Of a stretch of 64,000 nt of DNA, positions 28,495 through 40,164 are shown piece after piece. Numbering within the stretch: the stretch's first letter is position 1; each line of letters opens with the position of its first letter. This DNA comes from Chlorocebus sabaeus (lineage: Eukaryota; Chordata; Mammalia; Primates; Cercopithecidae), in NCBI RefSeq assembly GCF_047675955.1, contig NC_132904.1:57655435-57719434 (forward strand), in the 5' to 3' direction. The position numbers and the translations under genes are program-made. Below the pieces are notes generated by a model. The model worked only from the letters and a program-made list of their open reading frames with translations, was not told where the DNA came from and ran no database searches.

Positions 28495-30045
28495 AACTCT
28501 TGATCTCACTTCCCTCACCGGCAACTACTATGCCAGTTATTTGCTCTTGTCAGCAGAAAAACTTAAATGAATATTTAAGTTTCACTGCCCCAATTCCTCT
28601 CCCTTCAATCTCTCTTACAGCCATGCCAACCAGGCTCTTGTTCCCACCTCTCTATCAAAAATGCTTGTCAACATCACTTCCAATGACCCCTGCATCACTA
28701 CCTGCAATGGTGAGTACCCAGTCTTCATTCTGCTTGACCTAACAGTAGCACTGGACACAGCTGCTTATTCCTTCTTATTTCATTACCTTCTTGTTCATCT
28801 TGGCTTCCAGGTCAACACTATTGCTTGGATTTTCTCTTTCATTTCTAGTGTCTCTTCATTAATCTTCCTTTGTGGTTCCTCAAGTTCTCTCTAGCCTCTT
28901 TACTGTTGGACAGTTCTAGAACTTAGTCCGGGTCCTCTTCACTCTCCTGTTCACTTTGCCTTCCTAGATAATTTCAGACAGACTCATTTTAAATATCACA
29001 TACATGCTGACAACTCCCATGTTTATACCCTCAGCCTAGCCATCTTTCCCAAACTCCAGGCTCATATATCCAACTGTCTAGTCTGTATCCCCACGGGACT
29101 CACTAATAAGCATTTCCAACATCCCACATCAAAAACTGAGCTGCTGGTCATTCCCCTCAAGCTTACTTCTCCTACAACTCTATTCTCCTAGCTGCTCAGG
29201 CCACAGTCTTAGTCTTGACTCATCTCTTTCACACTCGATATCCATCCATTAGTAAATGTTGTCTTCTCCACCTTCCAGCTGCCCAGAATCTGACCACCTC
29301 CTACTATCTCCACTGCTATCGCTCTGGTCCAAGCCACCACCATCTTTCACCTACATGATTACAACAGCTTTATAATTCCTCTCCCTAACTTCAACCTTAC
29401 CCTCCTATAGTCTGTTTTCTATGTGCTGGTCAGAGTGATCCCTTCTCTTCCTAAGTCAGATGTTATCTCTCTTCTGATAAAACTTGCTAATGTCTTCCTA
29501 TCTTACTGCAAGTAAAAGTCACTTAAAAGAAAAAAGGCTTATAGAGGCCTATAATCAGTCTGCCATCACCTCTCTGACCTCATCTACTACTACTCTCTTT
29601 TTTGCCAACCTCACTACAGTCATACTAACCCTTGGCTAGCACCTAAACATGTCAAGCACAATCCTGCCTTGGGACCTTTGTACCCGCTGCTCTCCTGCCT
29701 GGAATGCTCTTCCCCTGCTACACGCGTATCCTGCTCCCACATTTCCTTCTAACCTTTACTCATTTGTCAACTTCTCAGTGATGCCAGTTTAGTCTTTATG
29801 TCTTGGTCTCTTTCCACGCTTGGTTTTTTTTTACTTAGCACTTACTACTATCTAACATACTATATAATTTACATATATATTATCATTTTCCTCTCACCAA
29901 AATGTAAGTTTCATGAGGACAAACATTTAATTTTCTGTTTGATTCCCTACTGTATGTACAATACTGTGTCTAGATATCTACATTTGTACAGACTTAGGAC
30001 AGAGCCTGGTACTTAGTAGATGCTCAATAAACATATCATGAGCAA
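28495..30045 (+). mobile_element. L2 LINE copy B, long 3' portion, sense
   Basis: About 1.55 kb of L2. A motif A-like block (CTTGACCTAACAGTAGCACT at 28734) repeats the one already seen in copy A. Then AAAACTGAGCTGCTGGTCAT, CCTTTGTACC near 29680, CTGGAATGCTCTTCCCCTGC, and the L2 terminus AGTAGATGCTCAATAAACAT near 30015. Frames of up to 80 codons at 28500-28894 are remnants of the reverse transcriptase ORF. It is a separate insertion from copy A because the same L2 region occurs twice. Confidence 0.85.
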
Positions 30046-30924
30046 ATAACTGGCATCCCCAACTACAGCCTCTCCAATCAATTTTCATCCGGTCTCCAGA
30101 ATACCTAATTAAGGGTTAAAACTCACCTGAATTTTCAGCATAAACTCTTTTAATGGTTCTGCAGTGCTACAGCTGATACAAATTAAGATGTCTTCAATAG
30201 GCAGGCATGTCCCAAAAATGTGATAAGCAAAGTGTACATGTACGGGGTGGGGACGAGGAGGCAGATATTAGAAATGGACAGCATGGGACCCACTTAAGGG
30301 CATTCAATCAATTATTTTTAAAAATTGTGCCTGTTAATTGGTAGCCCCTGTAGACAGAATAAACAACCATCTCTACAGCATGGTTTGGTGAGCACTAGGC
30401 AGGCCTGCCACGCTTATTCCCTCTTGGGCCCTATAACTTCAGAGAAAACAGACTGTGCACATCCACAGACTGGGTAGTTACAATGCAGCTGAACACATTG
30501 CTTTTTTCATTATTAAATAACCAGGCAAGGAAGCAAGATGTCACTGTTGGCATAGTCAGGAATTATATCTGGAGTCCAGATGTTTGAACCAGATGACTAA
30601 ACTTGCTAAAGGCAGTCTTTACAACTATTCAAGGTAATTACAGTTGGGTTTCGGGTGACATGTTGGAGATCTAAAATGGGTAAACTTCCATTCATTGATT
30701 CCAATCTGTGAGGACCTTATCTTGGACAGAAAGAACATCTTTGCCAGTAACCTGAGTATATTTTCCATGAGGAACCAGGAAGACTTGAGAAGCTGCATTC
30801 ATGGAACTGAAATCTCCTGGTGTGCTTTGCTGAGAATGGATGCTTTGAGCTTATCATATAAACTGTACTTCTTTCAAGATTTCTGTATCAGAGCGCTCCA
30901 GTCAGTCCTCAGTGGGATTTTGGC
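30046..30924. other. No feature recognised
   Basis: Mixed sequence between two L2 pieces. No exon or repeat core identified. Confidence 0.4.
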
Positions 30925-31347
30925 AATGGCATACAGGGGCTTTCGTGATCTGATTTGACCATTGTTTACTAGAGCAGATCCATCTCTCAACATTCGCAAA
31001 ACACACTCAACTTACTGTTACCCAGAATTCATCCTCTTCTGTGTTAGGACCTTTGTAAATTCCTAGAATGCTCTTCCCACCAACAAATTCCAGGCAAACT
31101 CTTCTGCCCAAGAATAGCCTTCTGTTGGAAGCCTCTGCAGATCCGCTCAAGTCAGCTAATTACTTCTCTACTCTTTTTTCTGTACTGTATCCAATAGATA
31201 TCTCCCTTCTTGATTTTATTAATTGCCATTATTGTTTTATGTCAATTCCATAGGGGCAGTGAGCATGTCCAATGTATCTTTGAATGACAGATGCCCAACC
31301 TTGTACATAGCACTTAAGGGGCCCTCAATAAATGTTTTTGGAATTTA
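30925..31347 (+). mobile_element. L2 LINE 3' end, sense
   Basis: CAGGGGCTTTCGTGATCTG, TAGAATGCTCTTCCCACC, TAGGGGCAGTGAGCATGTCC and CCTCAATAAATGTTTTTGGA mark an L2 3' end. Confidence 0.85.
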
Positions 31348-32207
31348 ACTTAATTATAACTAGAAAAGATTGATCAGTTCAATGTGGTTAAGTAACAGCT
31401 ACATAAGGGTAGGGTGGGGTGGTTTGGAGTGGGAAGGAAAACACAAAGAAAAAGAGATTCAAATTATAACAACTTTTCTCATATTTCATATTAATGAATG
31501 CAGCATTTTGCATTGGAAAAGAATGTTACAACTAATCCCTATTTACTGAAGCACCCCTGAAATTTCAAAAGACACTTTAATATAATGGGTTGATTATAGT
31601 CAGACAATCTGAGCTCATTCACTATACAATACTCCTTCTGTGAGCGAATTTGACAGAATATTTACATTCTAATTAATGGAAACTGGTAGAAAAAACCTTA
31701 AGATTCTCAAAAAATAAACTGGCACATGATAGAGAATGTGGTAGAGAACACAAAAAATCACATAAGAGTAAATATAAGGTTCAAAACAAAAAATATTCAG
31801 TCCTACCAACAACAACAACAACAAAAAACACAAATCGAAACAACTAGGCAGCTATTTAAACCATGTTAAATAAGCAACTTTTTGTTCACATTATACACCT
31901 AATTCACTAGCAGATTTACTGTTGACATGTAGCAGGACTAACTAACATAGATCTACCGAAGGAATTAGGGCTCACTGTTTATAATTTATCACGAACAAAT
32001 TTTCCCAAAAGGAAATAGGGAACTATAAATACAAGACATTATTCATACTAAAAAAAAAAAAAAAAATTACAAGCTAGAATAGCCTCAAAAGAATGGTTAA
32101 ATAAAAAAGGTATAGCCATTCTTTGGAATATACATAGTCATCACAATAATAATAATAATTACATAATAATAAGTGTTAGCAATGGGAAAATTATAATAAT
32201 AGAAAAA
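31348..32207. repeat. AT-rich DNA with (CAA)n, poly-A and (TAA)n runs
   Basis: A CAA run at 31807-31824, an A-run at about 32050-32066 and TAA units around 32143-32171. Nothing else recognised. Confidence 0.6.
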
Positions 32208-32570
32208 ATGGCTAGTATTTATTGAGCATTTACTATGTGTATTACTATGAGCATATACCAGGTACTATGGTATTTCATATGCATTGTGAGTTAGGTACTA
32301 GTATAGCGTTGTCAGCATCACCAAATAAAATTATAGGATGCCCAGTTCAGTGTGAATTTCAGATAAACAACAGATAATTGTTTTGTATAATTATGTGCCA
32401 TGCATTATTACCCATTGTTTATCTGAAATTCAGATTGGACTGGCAGTCTATACTTTATCTGGATACTAGTAACCCAGATACTAGTAATACATTTTACTGG
32501 TGAGAAAATGAGGACACAGAGGTTAAATAACTTGTCCAGGAACACACAGCTAATAAGAGGTAATAAAATG
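32208..32570 (+). mobile_element. MIR SINE interrupted by a small palindromic DNA transposon
   Basis: The MIR 5' part, AGTATTTATTGAGCATTTAC to GTGAGTTAGGTACTA, is followed after 32478 by its 3' core, ATTTTACTGGTGAGAAAATG and TTAAATAACTTGTCCAGG. The interruption fits a transposon inserted in the MIR, with the site TACTAGTA duplicated. Confidence 0.82.
32304..32478. mobile_element. Palindromic non-autonomous hAT-like element (MER53-like)
   Basis: About 175 bp and largely self-complementary: GTGAATTTCAGATAAACAA (left half) pairs with TTGTTTATCTGAAATTCAGA (right half). It is flanked by an exact 8-bp TSD TACTAGTA (32296-32303 and 32479-32486), the size made by hAT transposases. Its right end carries a small tandem duplication including another TACTAGTA at 32464-32471. 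No coding capacity. The family name is from memory. Confidence 0.75.
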
Positions 32571-32694
32571 CTAAGTTTACAAAACAGTAAAAAATAAATT
32601 TAACCTACAAATAATTACAAGTGGTAAAACATAAACATGTATGTGGACTATAGCTGAAAGGAAACATGGGCAGGAGATACTACCAAAAACATCA

Positions 32695-32850
32695 ATTTAC
32701 GGATTCGTTATTTGAGCATTTACTCTGGGCACAGTGTTACAGCAATCTTCCACTCCCATTTTACAGATGAATAAAATGAAGAGTGAAATATTTTACTCAA
32801 GGTCACTAAGGTAGTAAGTGCAGTCAGATTCTAACTCCAAAGTCCTTGCT
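32695..32850 (+). mobile_element. MIR SINE fragment
   Basis: TTTGAGCATTTACTCTGGGC, CCATTTTACAGATGAATAAA and ACTCAAGGTCACTAAGGTAG form the MIR core in sense. Confidence 0.8.
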
Positions 32851-34304
32851 TATATCATTTTGTCATCTTGATGTCCTGGAAGATATTTTTTCTCTCAGGT
32901 GCAGTTCTATCAATGTTGATTTAAATTTTTTGTGTGATAAAATACACGTTCAAGGACATATGAAGATTTCAAAGAGATCTGCAGAGCCTAGTCCTCAGGA
33001 TTTGATGTGGTCTAAAGCCCTTTCTAGAGCCCACCAAATGAAACATTTGAAAGAAAAAGAAGTTGTGATGCACACTTCTTGCTCCAAGATTGCAGTGAAA
33101 ACTGAAAACTTCTCCACAAATGGTGATTTTATTCAACTTCATTCAGAAAATAGAAATACGTACTCCATACTCATCCTTTTAAAAGTGAGATTGCTCCCCC
33201 ATTTATGCCTCTCACTAAGCTCCTCCACTTTCTCTATACACTTTGGAGAGTGAACTTGTTAATTCCCTCGAATCAACCTGTTAGGAAGAGATTACGAATG
33301 TTTTAAGCCAACTATATGGGAAATTGCACTTGCACCACAAACATAAAAGTACCTCAATGCTTTTTCAGTGCAAGCAACATCTATGCTCTATACATAATAG
33401 AAAATTTTAGGATGATTTCCTTTAGGTGTTGGTTTAATTTTTCCTTGAGAGTTTATCCCACATCAAAAAGTTTGTGTCTTTGATTGTTTATTGTGAAAGA
33501 GGCAGCTGGCCATAGGGCTGCCTGCAATGCCTTTACCACAATTTGCTTTTGTTTTCCCCTCTTGATAATTACCTCATGACTAAACCACTCACTGGTCCAT
33601 GTAGAGGAGTACCGCAGAGATGAAAACACACTTGTTTAAATAAAATATTTATGAAGGAGCCCTAAAATGTCACTGAAGTAAATGCAAATTAGATATTCAC
33701 ATATTGTGCATCCAATATGCCACTCATTCCTTAGAAGACTCTTTTTCCTGACTGCAATTAACATTAACTTTAAAAAATTAATCCCATTGTGCATAATCAC
33801 ACCAAGGTCTATTCAAAAACATCCAGTGTTTCAAGATTGATTCTCTTTTGACTATCTTAGAAAAACTTGAATCAAGGCTAATATTTAATCTTGATGAATA
33901 TTTTGGAGGTTTTTTCATAGAAACTACATTTAATTATTATTTTACATGTACATTTTCTAATAAGTGACTTGACTATAATTTAACATAAGGTGATATTCGT
34001 GAAAGTTCTATATTCTGACCTTTTAATGACACTCTATTTAGACAAGATTTTTCTTGATGGGTTTGTTTTTTCCCCTCTAAGATTGGATGGATATAATAGA
34101 GCCTTATGACATGTTCAACAAATCCTCAAAATAAAAATTTGGGATAATGTTGTGAAAAGAAATTTAAGAATCAGTTGATATGGGTGCTAGCTGTACAGGG
34201 TAACAGTGAAGGTTCCTGGTATTTGATACTATCTTTCCTAACTTTGCAAGAAACAAATGTGAACTGAGCTGAGAAGGGTTAGGTGGATGCATTCTTTGCC
34301 CAAT
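32851..34304. other. No feature recognised
   Basis: AT-rich sequence. A 135-codon frame at 32846-33253 lacks recognisable domains and begins within MIR sequence, so it is not treated as a gene. Confidence 0.4.
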
Positions 34305-34520
34305 GGTCTCAAAGGTTGTTCTCTACTTGGCTGCATATCAGAATCAATAGATGAACTTTTAAAATACTGATACCAGGCCTATTTCCCAGAGACTGTGATT
34401 TAAAACTGATCTAGGGTGCAGCCCAATCATTGGTAGTTTTTTTTGTTGTTGTTTGTTTTTTCTGTTTGTTTGTTCCAGCTCCCTAAGTATTCCTAATGTA
34501 CAGCCAAAGTTGAAAACCAG
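34305..34520 (+). mobile_element. MER5-type hAT-Charlie MITE with a T/G-rich insertion
   Basis: GGTCTCAAAGGTTGTTCTCT start, GGCTGCATATCAGAATCAAT, and the GTTGAAAACCAGTGATCTAG end match MER5A. A TTTG-rich tract at about 34437-34475 interrupts it. Confidence 0.82.
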
Positions 34521-35021
34521 TGATCTAGAAAAAGTTTTTCTTGAATAGAGTAATATTTACGTGGAGAGAAGAGTCACTAATCACGAGTCTTAAGGCTCTG
34601 ATTCACACTCTGACCTGCTGAACCTTTGCTAGACCTTGGGTACAAACACAGAGAACATGCACAAAAAATCTCCAGAATATGGAGTTGGAACATGAATGGA
34701 AAACCAGTATCCTGGATAACAGAATTCATAATCAAAAATACTAAGCTGAATCTTTATAACTACATAGAATGTGACCTACACTGGGGGATTAAATCCATCA
34801 TACAAGTACAGAAGAGAGAAAGTAGGTCTAAGGGTGGCTCTTATGAAAGATACCTAGAAAATGTTCATTGGCAATAACTCCTCAGTTTTCAGTGTATGTG
34901 ATGTGAGTACCTAAGAAGCTACTTTAACTTAGACCCAATTCTTCTTTTAAATGGACTCCATGGCCCTGGGCTAGTTTACTTCTCCGCACTTCAGTTTACT
35001 CATGTATATCAATCACTTTTA
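34521..35021. other. No feature recognised
   Basis: Ordinary AT-rich sequence. An 83-codon frame at 34626-34877 has no recognisable content. Confidence 0.4.
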
Positions 35022-35185
35022 GCCATGGTTCTTGAACTTTAATGTGCCTACAACTCTCACCTGAAGATCCTGTTAATATACAGATTCATATTCAGTGGGT
35101 CTGGGACATAACTGAGATTCTCCGATTCTAACAAGCTCCCAGAAGCTGCTACTGCTGCTGGAACACAGATGAGTGCTTAGAAGAC
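35022..35185 (+). mobile_element. MER5-type hAT-Charlie MITE
   Basis: CATGGTTCTTGAACTTTAAT, ACAACTCTCACCTGAAGATC, TTCAGTGGGTCTGGGACATA and GAGATTCTCCGATTCTAACA match MER5A in sense. Confidence 0.82.
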
Positions 35186-35700
35186 TTATGAGGACTAGTG
35201 AAATGACCTACATAAAGTGCTTGGCACAAACGTGGTTGGCACCCTACAGAAGAAAAGAAAATGATAAAAACATGTTTAAGACCTAGACATTACATGATCC
35301 AATCCTCCTTTCTGTTCCTTGAAAAGAGTGGATCTAGAGAAGTTAGGATAGGTTACCTCCTAGTAGCTAAAGGTGTATGATGGAGAAGAGGGATAAGACT
35401 AATGCTTTTTGACCAAAAAAAGTGTAATCAAGATCCATGGGTAGAAATTTAAGATACCTTTTAATTCCCTACAAGGAAAACCTTCTAACAATACATGCTG
35501 TTCTACAACCAATTAATCTTCTTGACAGCGAAGTCTCCAGTTACAAAATACAAGCATAGAGCAATTGACATTAAAGAGGATAGTCATACCTCAGGTCACT
35601 TAACTGTAAAACAGCCTGGCTATCTAAAGAGGCATCACACACTTAATGTGTTACAAAAACTTAAAGTAAAATAAAAAATAAACCTCATGATTTCCTTCCT
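35186..35700. other. No feature recognised
   Basis: AT-rich sequence between a MER5 and an L2. Confidence 0.4.
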
Positions 35701-35704
35701 CACC

Positions 35705-36255
35705 CTTACCTTCTTCCTGAAGACTTCTACCTGTACATGGAATTTTTAGGTCAAAAACCCTTTGAAGCTTCCTTAGTTGCCCTTCTCTCACCTTTCACAT
35801 CTCTTCCTTCAATAAATACTTGTGGCTGTACCTGCAAATTGTGTTCATAATCCAATTACTTCTCATCAACTCCATTGCCACTATCACTGTTGAAGTCACT
35901 GTCACCTCTGTCTGGATTTCTGAAATAACTTCCTAAGAGGTTTCTCTGACTTCACCTTTGCTCTTCAACATAGCAGTAAAAGTGTTGTCACTTCTCCACT
36001 CAGTACCTTCTAATGGCTTCCTATCTCATTCAGAGTAAAAACCAAAATCTTTATAATGGTTTACAAGACTCTGCATGATCCACCCTCTCTAACTCTTGAC
36101 CATATGTCTTACCACTCTCCATCTCTTTCATGCCTCTCCAGCCACCTCTGAAATCACCATTTCTAGAATCATATCAATAATGCTCCCACCTCAGGGCGTT
36201 TGCACTTGCTCTTCCCTCTGCCTTAAAGGCTAGTCTCTGAAGCCTGCCAGTTTAT
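35705..36255 (+). mobile_element. L2 LINE fragment, sense
   Basis: CTTCTAATGGCTTCCTATCT, CAGAGTAAAAACCAAAATCT, TACAAGACTCTGCATGATCC and CCTCAGGGCGTTTGCACTTG are L2 3' region blocks. Confidence 0.82.
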
Positions 36256-38229
36256 GTCCCACATCAGTAACATATAAAACACCATAAAAGCAACCAACAG
36301 CACATTCTAATTGCTTTCTATGGACGAAAGTGCTCACACTCAGCACTTTACTTTCCACAAGTTGGTACAGATGACAGACTGTGCGAGGCACTTCAATTCC
36401 AATTGTAACTTAGGCTTATTTTTTAAAATTACAATTGCATCAAGTCCTCTGTGAACACCAAGTCAGGGAAATCTGGGTGCTGTACTCCCCCAACAGGGCA
36501 CTATAACTACCTGGACAAAAAATAACCTTTCTGATGGCTCAGGCCCACTGGTCTGTGCCCTAGTCTTTCCACACCTCTGAAAAAATAAGTAAATTTCCTA
36601 GATGCAGGGTCACTTTGCTCTCCACAGGAAATTATATCTTTTTTCTCCTTTTATAACCAAAGTCCTTAGCTGAGCTTGAGGAAACCTAGCTATCACTGGG
36701 TGGCCGTGAATGGACAATAACAGAGAAAGCTAGGACATGGCATTCAGGTGGATTCCTTTACAGAAAAAGACGTCATCCATTTACAGAGATGACTCTCTCT
36801 AGAAACCCATGTCTCAGGGCTGCTGTGCATGGTTGTTCTGGTTCACACTATCATAGCAGGGACATTATTCACATGGTGTTGTGTGGTGCAGCTTTTCTAG
36901 CTACTCAGCTTTTAGGGTTCAGAGATTAAAGTCACTCTTGCTTCAGAGGGATGAAGACAAATGCATCTGATGTAAGAATTAATGTCGACAAGGCAAGGAA
37001 GGAGGGAAATGAAGGGAGATTTGGAAATGAAGGGAAAAGCATCCTGAAGGAGAGGGTGCACTTAGGATGTAATCTTTGGCCTCATTTCCTCTCACCTCGC
37101 ACTGGAACCCCCCACCCCCACCCCTTCCCTCATGAGCTGGCTACTTTCCAACACAAACCAAAGAGCCAGAGGGGCATGGGGCTACTTCAAAACCCTGTGT
37201 CCTAGTTTAAGAAAGGAGAGCACTAATATCAGGAACTCAGAGCAAGGTTGACTCCTATCTGTAGCTATTCCTTAGCCAAGGAATCAGATTTACTCTTGTA
37301 AGAAGTCCTCTTAGTGAATCTTTCTCAGGGGTTGCCTGGTGTAGGGGCTGAAGAGAACCTGAAAACACAGGATCCAGCCCCTGGATTAAAAGGAGCAGAG
37401 ACAGAAAACTGGCCAAAAATACGTGATTCAAAGATAGGCCTCATCCATCTTCTCTTGTAAAGCCAAAGACAACTGCATATGTGGGATAACAAGGAAAACT
37501 CGTGGTCCGGTCATAAGCAAGGAAGTGAGATGTTTCAATACTAACACTTGCTTTGGGCAAAGCATGTAGAATAATTGTCTTGCTTCTGCTGCTTAAGGAT
37601 GAACTTCGCCAACTTAGGACATCTTCGATAAACTTAGTTAATATAACCATTGGCAATGGAAAACAATATTTTTTCTTTTTCAATAGAAAAAAAGCCTCCG
37701 GTAGGGAAAATCTGATATAAACTTTTAAATTTTAGCAGATGACTTCACCCCACACACCCATCTTGAATATATCAAGGAGATACTATTTAAGTCTGGCTCA
37801 GTGTGACACTCGTTATAAATCAAATAATTCTTTAATTTATCTTTTGGATAAATGGATTTTTATATAATAAATTGGTTTCAGCTCGTCCATGATACTTTGC
37901 AAGGCAATAGCTCATTTCCGATATTTATACATAGCAATATCAAGAGAAAGGCCATTTTCTCATCCCATTTTTAACAATCTAACCACAATATGCTTTTCTG
38001 GTAAGTACTTAGGTTGGGAGAATATTCGAGAAAACTATTTCTCCAGGTGAGAAACATCTCAAGCAAACATTGGAAGGAATGCATTTTCCGCTAGCCAGTA
38101 GTGGATGAGATGACCTGGGAGACACAGGGACCTCGGGAAAAGCAAATGGCTCCGCTAAAACTCCCTCCTCCAACCTTAATTGGTCAAATGCCAAAATAAA
38201 TGAACTTTCCAAAGTTAAGAGCTTTGCAA
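36256..38229. other. Flank of the CpG island, no element recognised
   Basis: About 2 kb of single-copy-looking DNA. If the minus-strand gene call is right this is intron 1. The 84-codon frame at 36951-37205 has no recognisable domain. Confidence 0.4.
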
Positions 38230-38599
38230 CTTTCACTAGGAATAACTACAGGTGCACAAGCCAGGACCAACGAGCCTACGGACCCCAGTGTGGCCGGCGG
38301 TAGTCGCTGGTCGAGCCCAGCACCCAGGCCCAGGCCACCTCCACGCCGTGCGACCCGCCGGGAATGGGTTCAGGCCCGTCTGCCCAAGACCAGAAGCTCC
38401 CTGTCCCTGGCCCAACGCCGGATCGCGTCCCGCCCTTCTCACCCCAGACCAAGGAAAGGAACTAGACGCTCAGGAGAAACGATGAGCAGCACCCAGTGGG
38501 ATTCGGTCCCAGTCAGAGGCAGTCCCCAACTCCCAACTTCCCAGAGTTTCCTTCGGCCTCGTCCCCCTTCCCACGGCTCCGAGGCCGCCTTGGCCTCAC

Positions 38600-38660
38600 C
38601 TCGCTCTGAATGCAGATAGCCCAGGAAGTGGAGAGCGTAGCTCGGAGCTAGGGAGCCGCC
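38600..38660 (-). other. Possible alternative first exon ending in a splice donor
   Basis: Minus-strand GCGAG|GTGAGG puts a good donor with its last exon base at 38600. No polypyrimidine-AG acceptor lies just upstream on that strand, so if used it would end an alternative non-coding first exon. The right boundary is unknown. Confidence 0.25.
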
Positions 38661-38940
38661 CCCAGGAGCCCTGGCGATGGGAGCGCAGGTGGCGGGCGTG
38701 GTCCCTCCAACCCTGCCCCAGCCGACCCGGACTCGGCCTCCGTGCAGTAGCCACCGCCCGAGTCCCCGCCTGGCTACAGCATCAGGCCACAGTGCGATGG
38801 TTCTTGATCCCTCTCCTGGCTCGGTGGCCGCCCCCCGCCCTCTCCCAGTCCGCGTTGCTCTTCTGCCTCAGGCCCCGGTGCGGCCCCAAGTCCCAGCCAA
38901 AGGCCCTTGGGTCCCTCCAGGCGGCGGTGGCGGCACTCAC

Positions 38941-39085
38941 CTGGGTCGCGGAGCCGGGGTCTGGCACGGTCCCGCAGGTGGTAGATGAAATCCTGGCAGC
39001 TGTCGTGCTCCAGGGCCCCACGGGCACAGAGCTCGGCCAGCAGCTGCAGCGCCTGGTGACAGAGCGCGTCCCTGGCCCCGGGCAT
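38941..39085 (-). CDS. Probable first coding exon of an unrecognised gene (48 codons, splice donor at its end)
   Basis: On the minus strand an ATG at 39085-39083 (context GGCGATGC, G at -3) opens 48 codons and one further base, ending at a consensus donor CAG|GTGAGT (exon base 38941, GT at 38940-38939). The peptide begins MPGARDALCHQALQLLAELC and reaches FIYHLRDRARPRLRDP. It is helix-rich, with charged residues at the end, no signal peptide and no membrane segment. The frame stays open upstream of the ATG without another ATG as far as I followed it. The setting in a CpG island, the donor and the protein-like composition support a real exon with intron phase 1. I do not recognise the protein, and no second exon was identified. 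The frame simply continues past the donor for 55 codons, as expected in GC-rich DNA. Confidence 0.55.
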
Positions 39086-39694
39086 CGCCCCCCCCGCATC
39101 CTCGGACCGCGCCGGGCAGGCGGGCGCAGGAGACAGCCCTCCGCCTGCCAGCTCAGAGCCGCCGTTTCCGGGCCGTCCGCGCTCACCGCCAGGGACCCGC
39201 CGGGAAACGGTCCGAGCCCGATCCCGAGCCTCAGACCCAGCCGGCCCGGCCTCCCACCGGTTGCATGCAGCTCTTCGCCAGCCGGTCGGTCAGGTTTTCT
39301 CTGTCTCCCGCCGGGTCCCTCTGTCCCTCCCCCAACACCGAGGAGAGGCGGCGCCGCACAGCCCAGAGCGCCTCTCTGCTTGCGCTCCGCCCGCTACTCG
39401 AGGCCACCGCGGGGCGGGGCGGGGCCGGGTCAGGAGTGCGCGCCGCAGGGTAGACTCGCGGCGGCCCCAGATGGGGACCTAGGGTACTCCCCGGCTTCTG
39501 GCCAAGCGGGAGACTTGGTTTGGGACCTCGCGCCCAGAGCGGCCGCGCCCTGGCTTGGGGAGTGTGAGCGTGTGCGCGCTCCGGGCGCTGGAGCTACTCC
39601 ACCCCTCAGCCCTGATGCAAACCAAGAACCCGCTTCCACCACCCTGCGTGTGTCCGAAGCACGTTCTTGGATGCCTGGTGCGAAGATTGCAGTC

Positions 39695-39828
39695 TGGGCA
39701 CACCCGCCAGATGCGCAGAACTGAGTCCCTGCTTGGAACTTGGAAAGAGCTGCCTGGGTTTGAACCATGGGCCTATGGGTGTCAGATGCCCAAATGCAGG
39801 GTTTGGGTCCAAGATTCGCCAACAAAGG
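39695..39828 (+). repeat. 134-bp inverted duplication, left arm
   Basis: Runs from TGGGCACACCCGCC to GATTCGCCAACAAAGG. Its reverse complement is found at 40829-40962 with one mismatch (39822 A against G). Identity stops abruptly at both ends. It lies just beyond the CpG island. Confidence 0.97.
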
Positions 39829-40138
39829 AAGGATTTCCCAAGCACAGGCCCTTTTCGACCACCGTGGTGATTTGGAGAAGGTGGAGGCTCTAGGTCAGAA
39901 CTAAGATCAAATAAATAAACGACTCCCGGGAAAGACTCTGAGGCTTACCTGGGCGTCTTAGGTCTCGGTTAGTTTTCTAAGCAACCGTTTGGAAATCCAA
40001 ACATTGCCAATGTGACTTCAGCACCCAAGGAGGAGTATCACAGAATCTTGGAGAGTTGGAAGGAACCTCAGGGCACCTTTCATCCACCCATCTTTTCAGC
40101 TTTTCAAGCAATAAAGCCTAGAAATAACCACGAAGTAC

Positions 40139-40159
40139 TGTGTGTGTGTGTGTGCGTGT
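40139..40159. repeat. Short (TG)n run
   Basis: TG repeat of about 17 bases, then CGTGTC. Confidence 0.85.
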
Positions 40160-40164
40160 CGCTG

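Larger units (their letters stand above)
38230..39560. promoter_or_regulatory. CpG island, probable gene promoter
   Basis: A sharp switch from AT-rich to GC-rich sequence with dense, undecayed CpGs over about 1.3 kb, unlike anything else in the window. A triple GC-box (Sp1/KLF-type) lies at about 39409-39427 (CGGGGCGGGGCGGGG). An ETS-like CCAGGAAGTG lies at 38621-38630. No TATA box is evident, as is usual for broad CpG-island promoters. The GC-boxes lie on the upstream side of the minus-strand ATG at 39085, consistent with leftward transcription. A divergent transcript to the right is possible but not shown. Confidence 0.88.

Noticed and set aside
32846..33253. 135-codon frame
   Set aside because: It begins in MIR sequence and shows no recognisable protein features.
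38782..39186. 134-codon minus-strand frame overlapping the proposed exon
   Set aside because: Its start at 39186 is GTG rather than ATG, it is in a different frame and Arg/Pro/Gly rich. Treated as a shadow of the 39085 ATG frame.
38792..39724. 310-codon plus-strand open frame across the CpG island
   Set aside because: Long frames are expected where stop codons are rare because of high GC. The peptide is low-complexity Pro/Arg/Ala/Gly, runs out into non-island sequence and conflicts with the better supported minus-strand exon.
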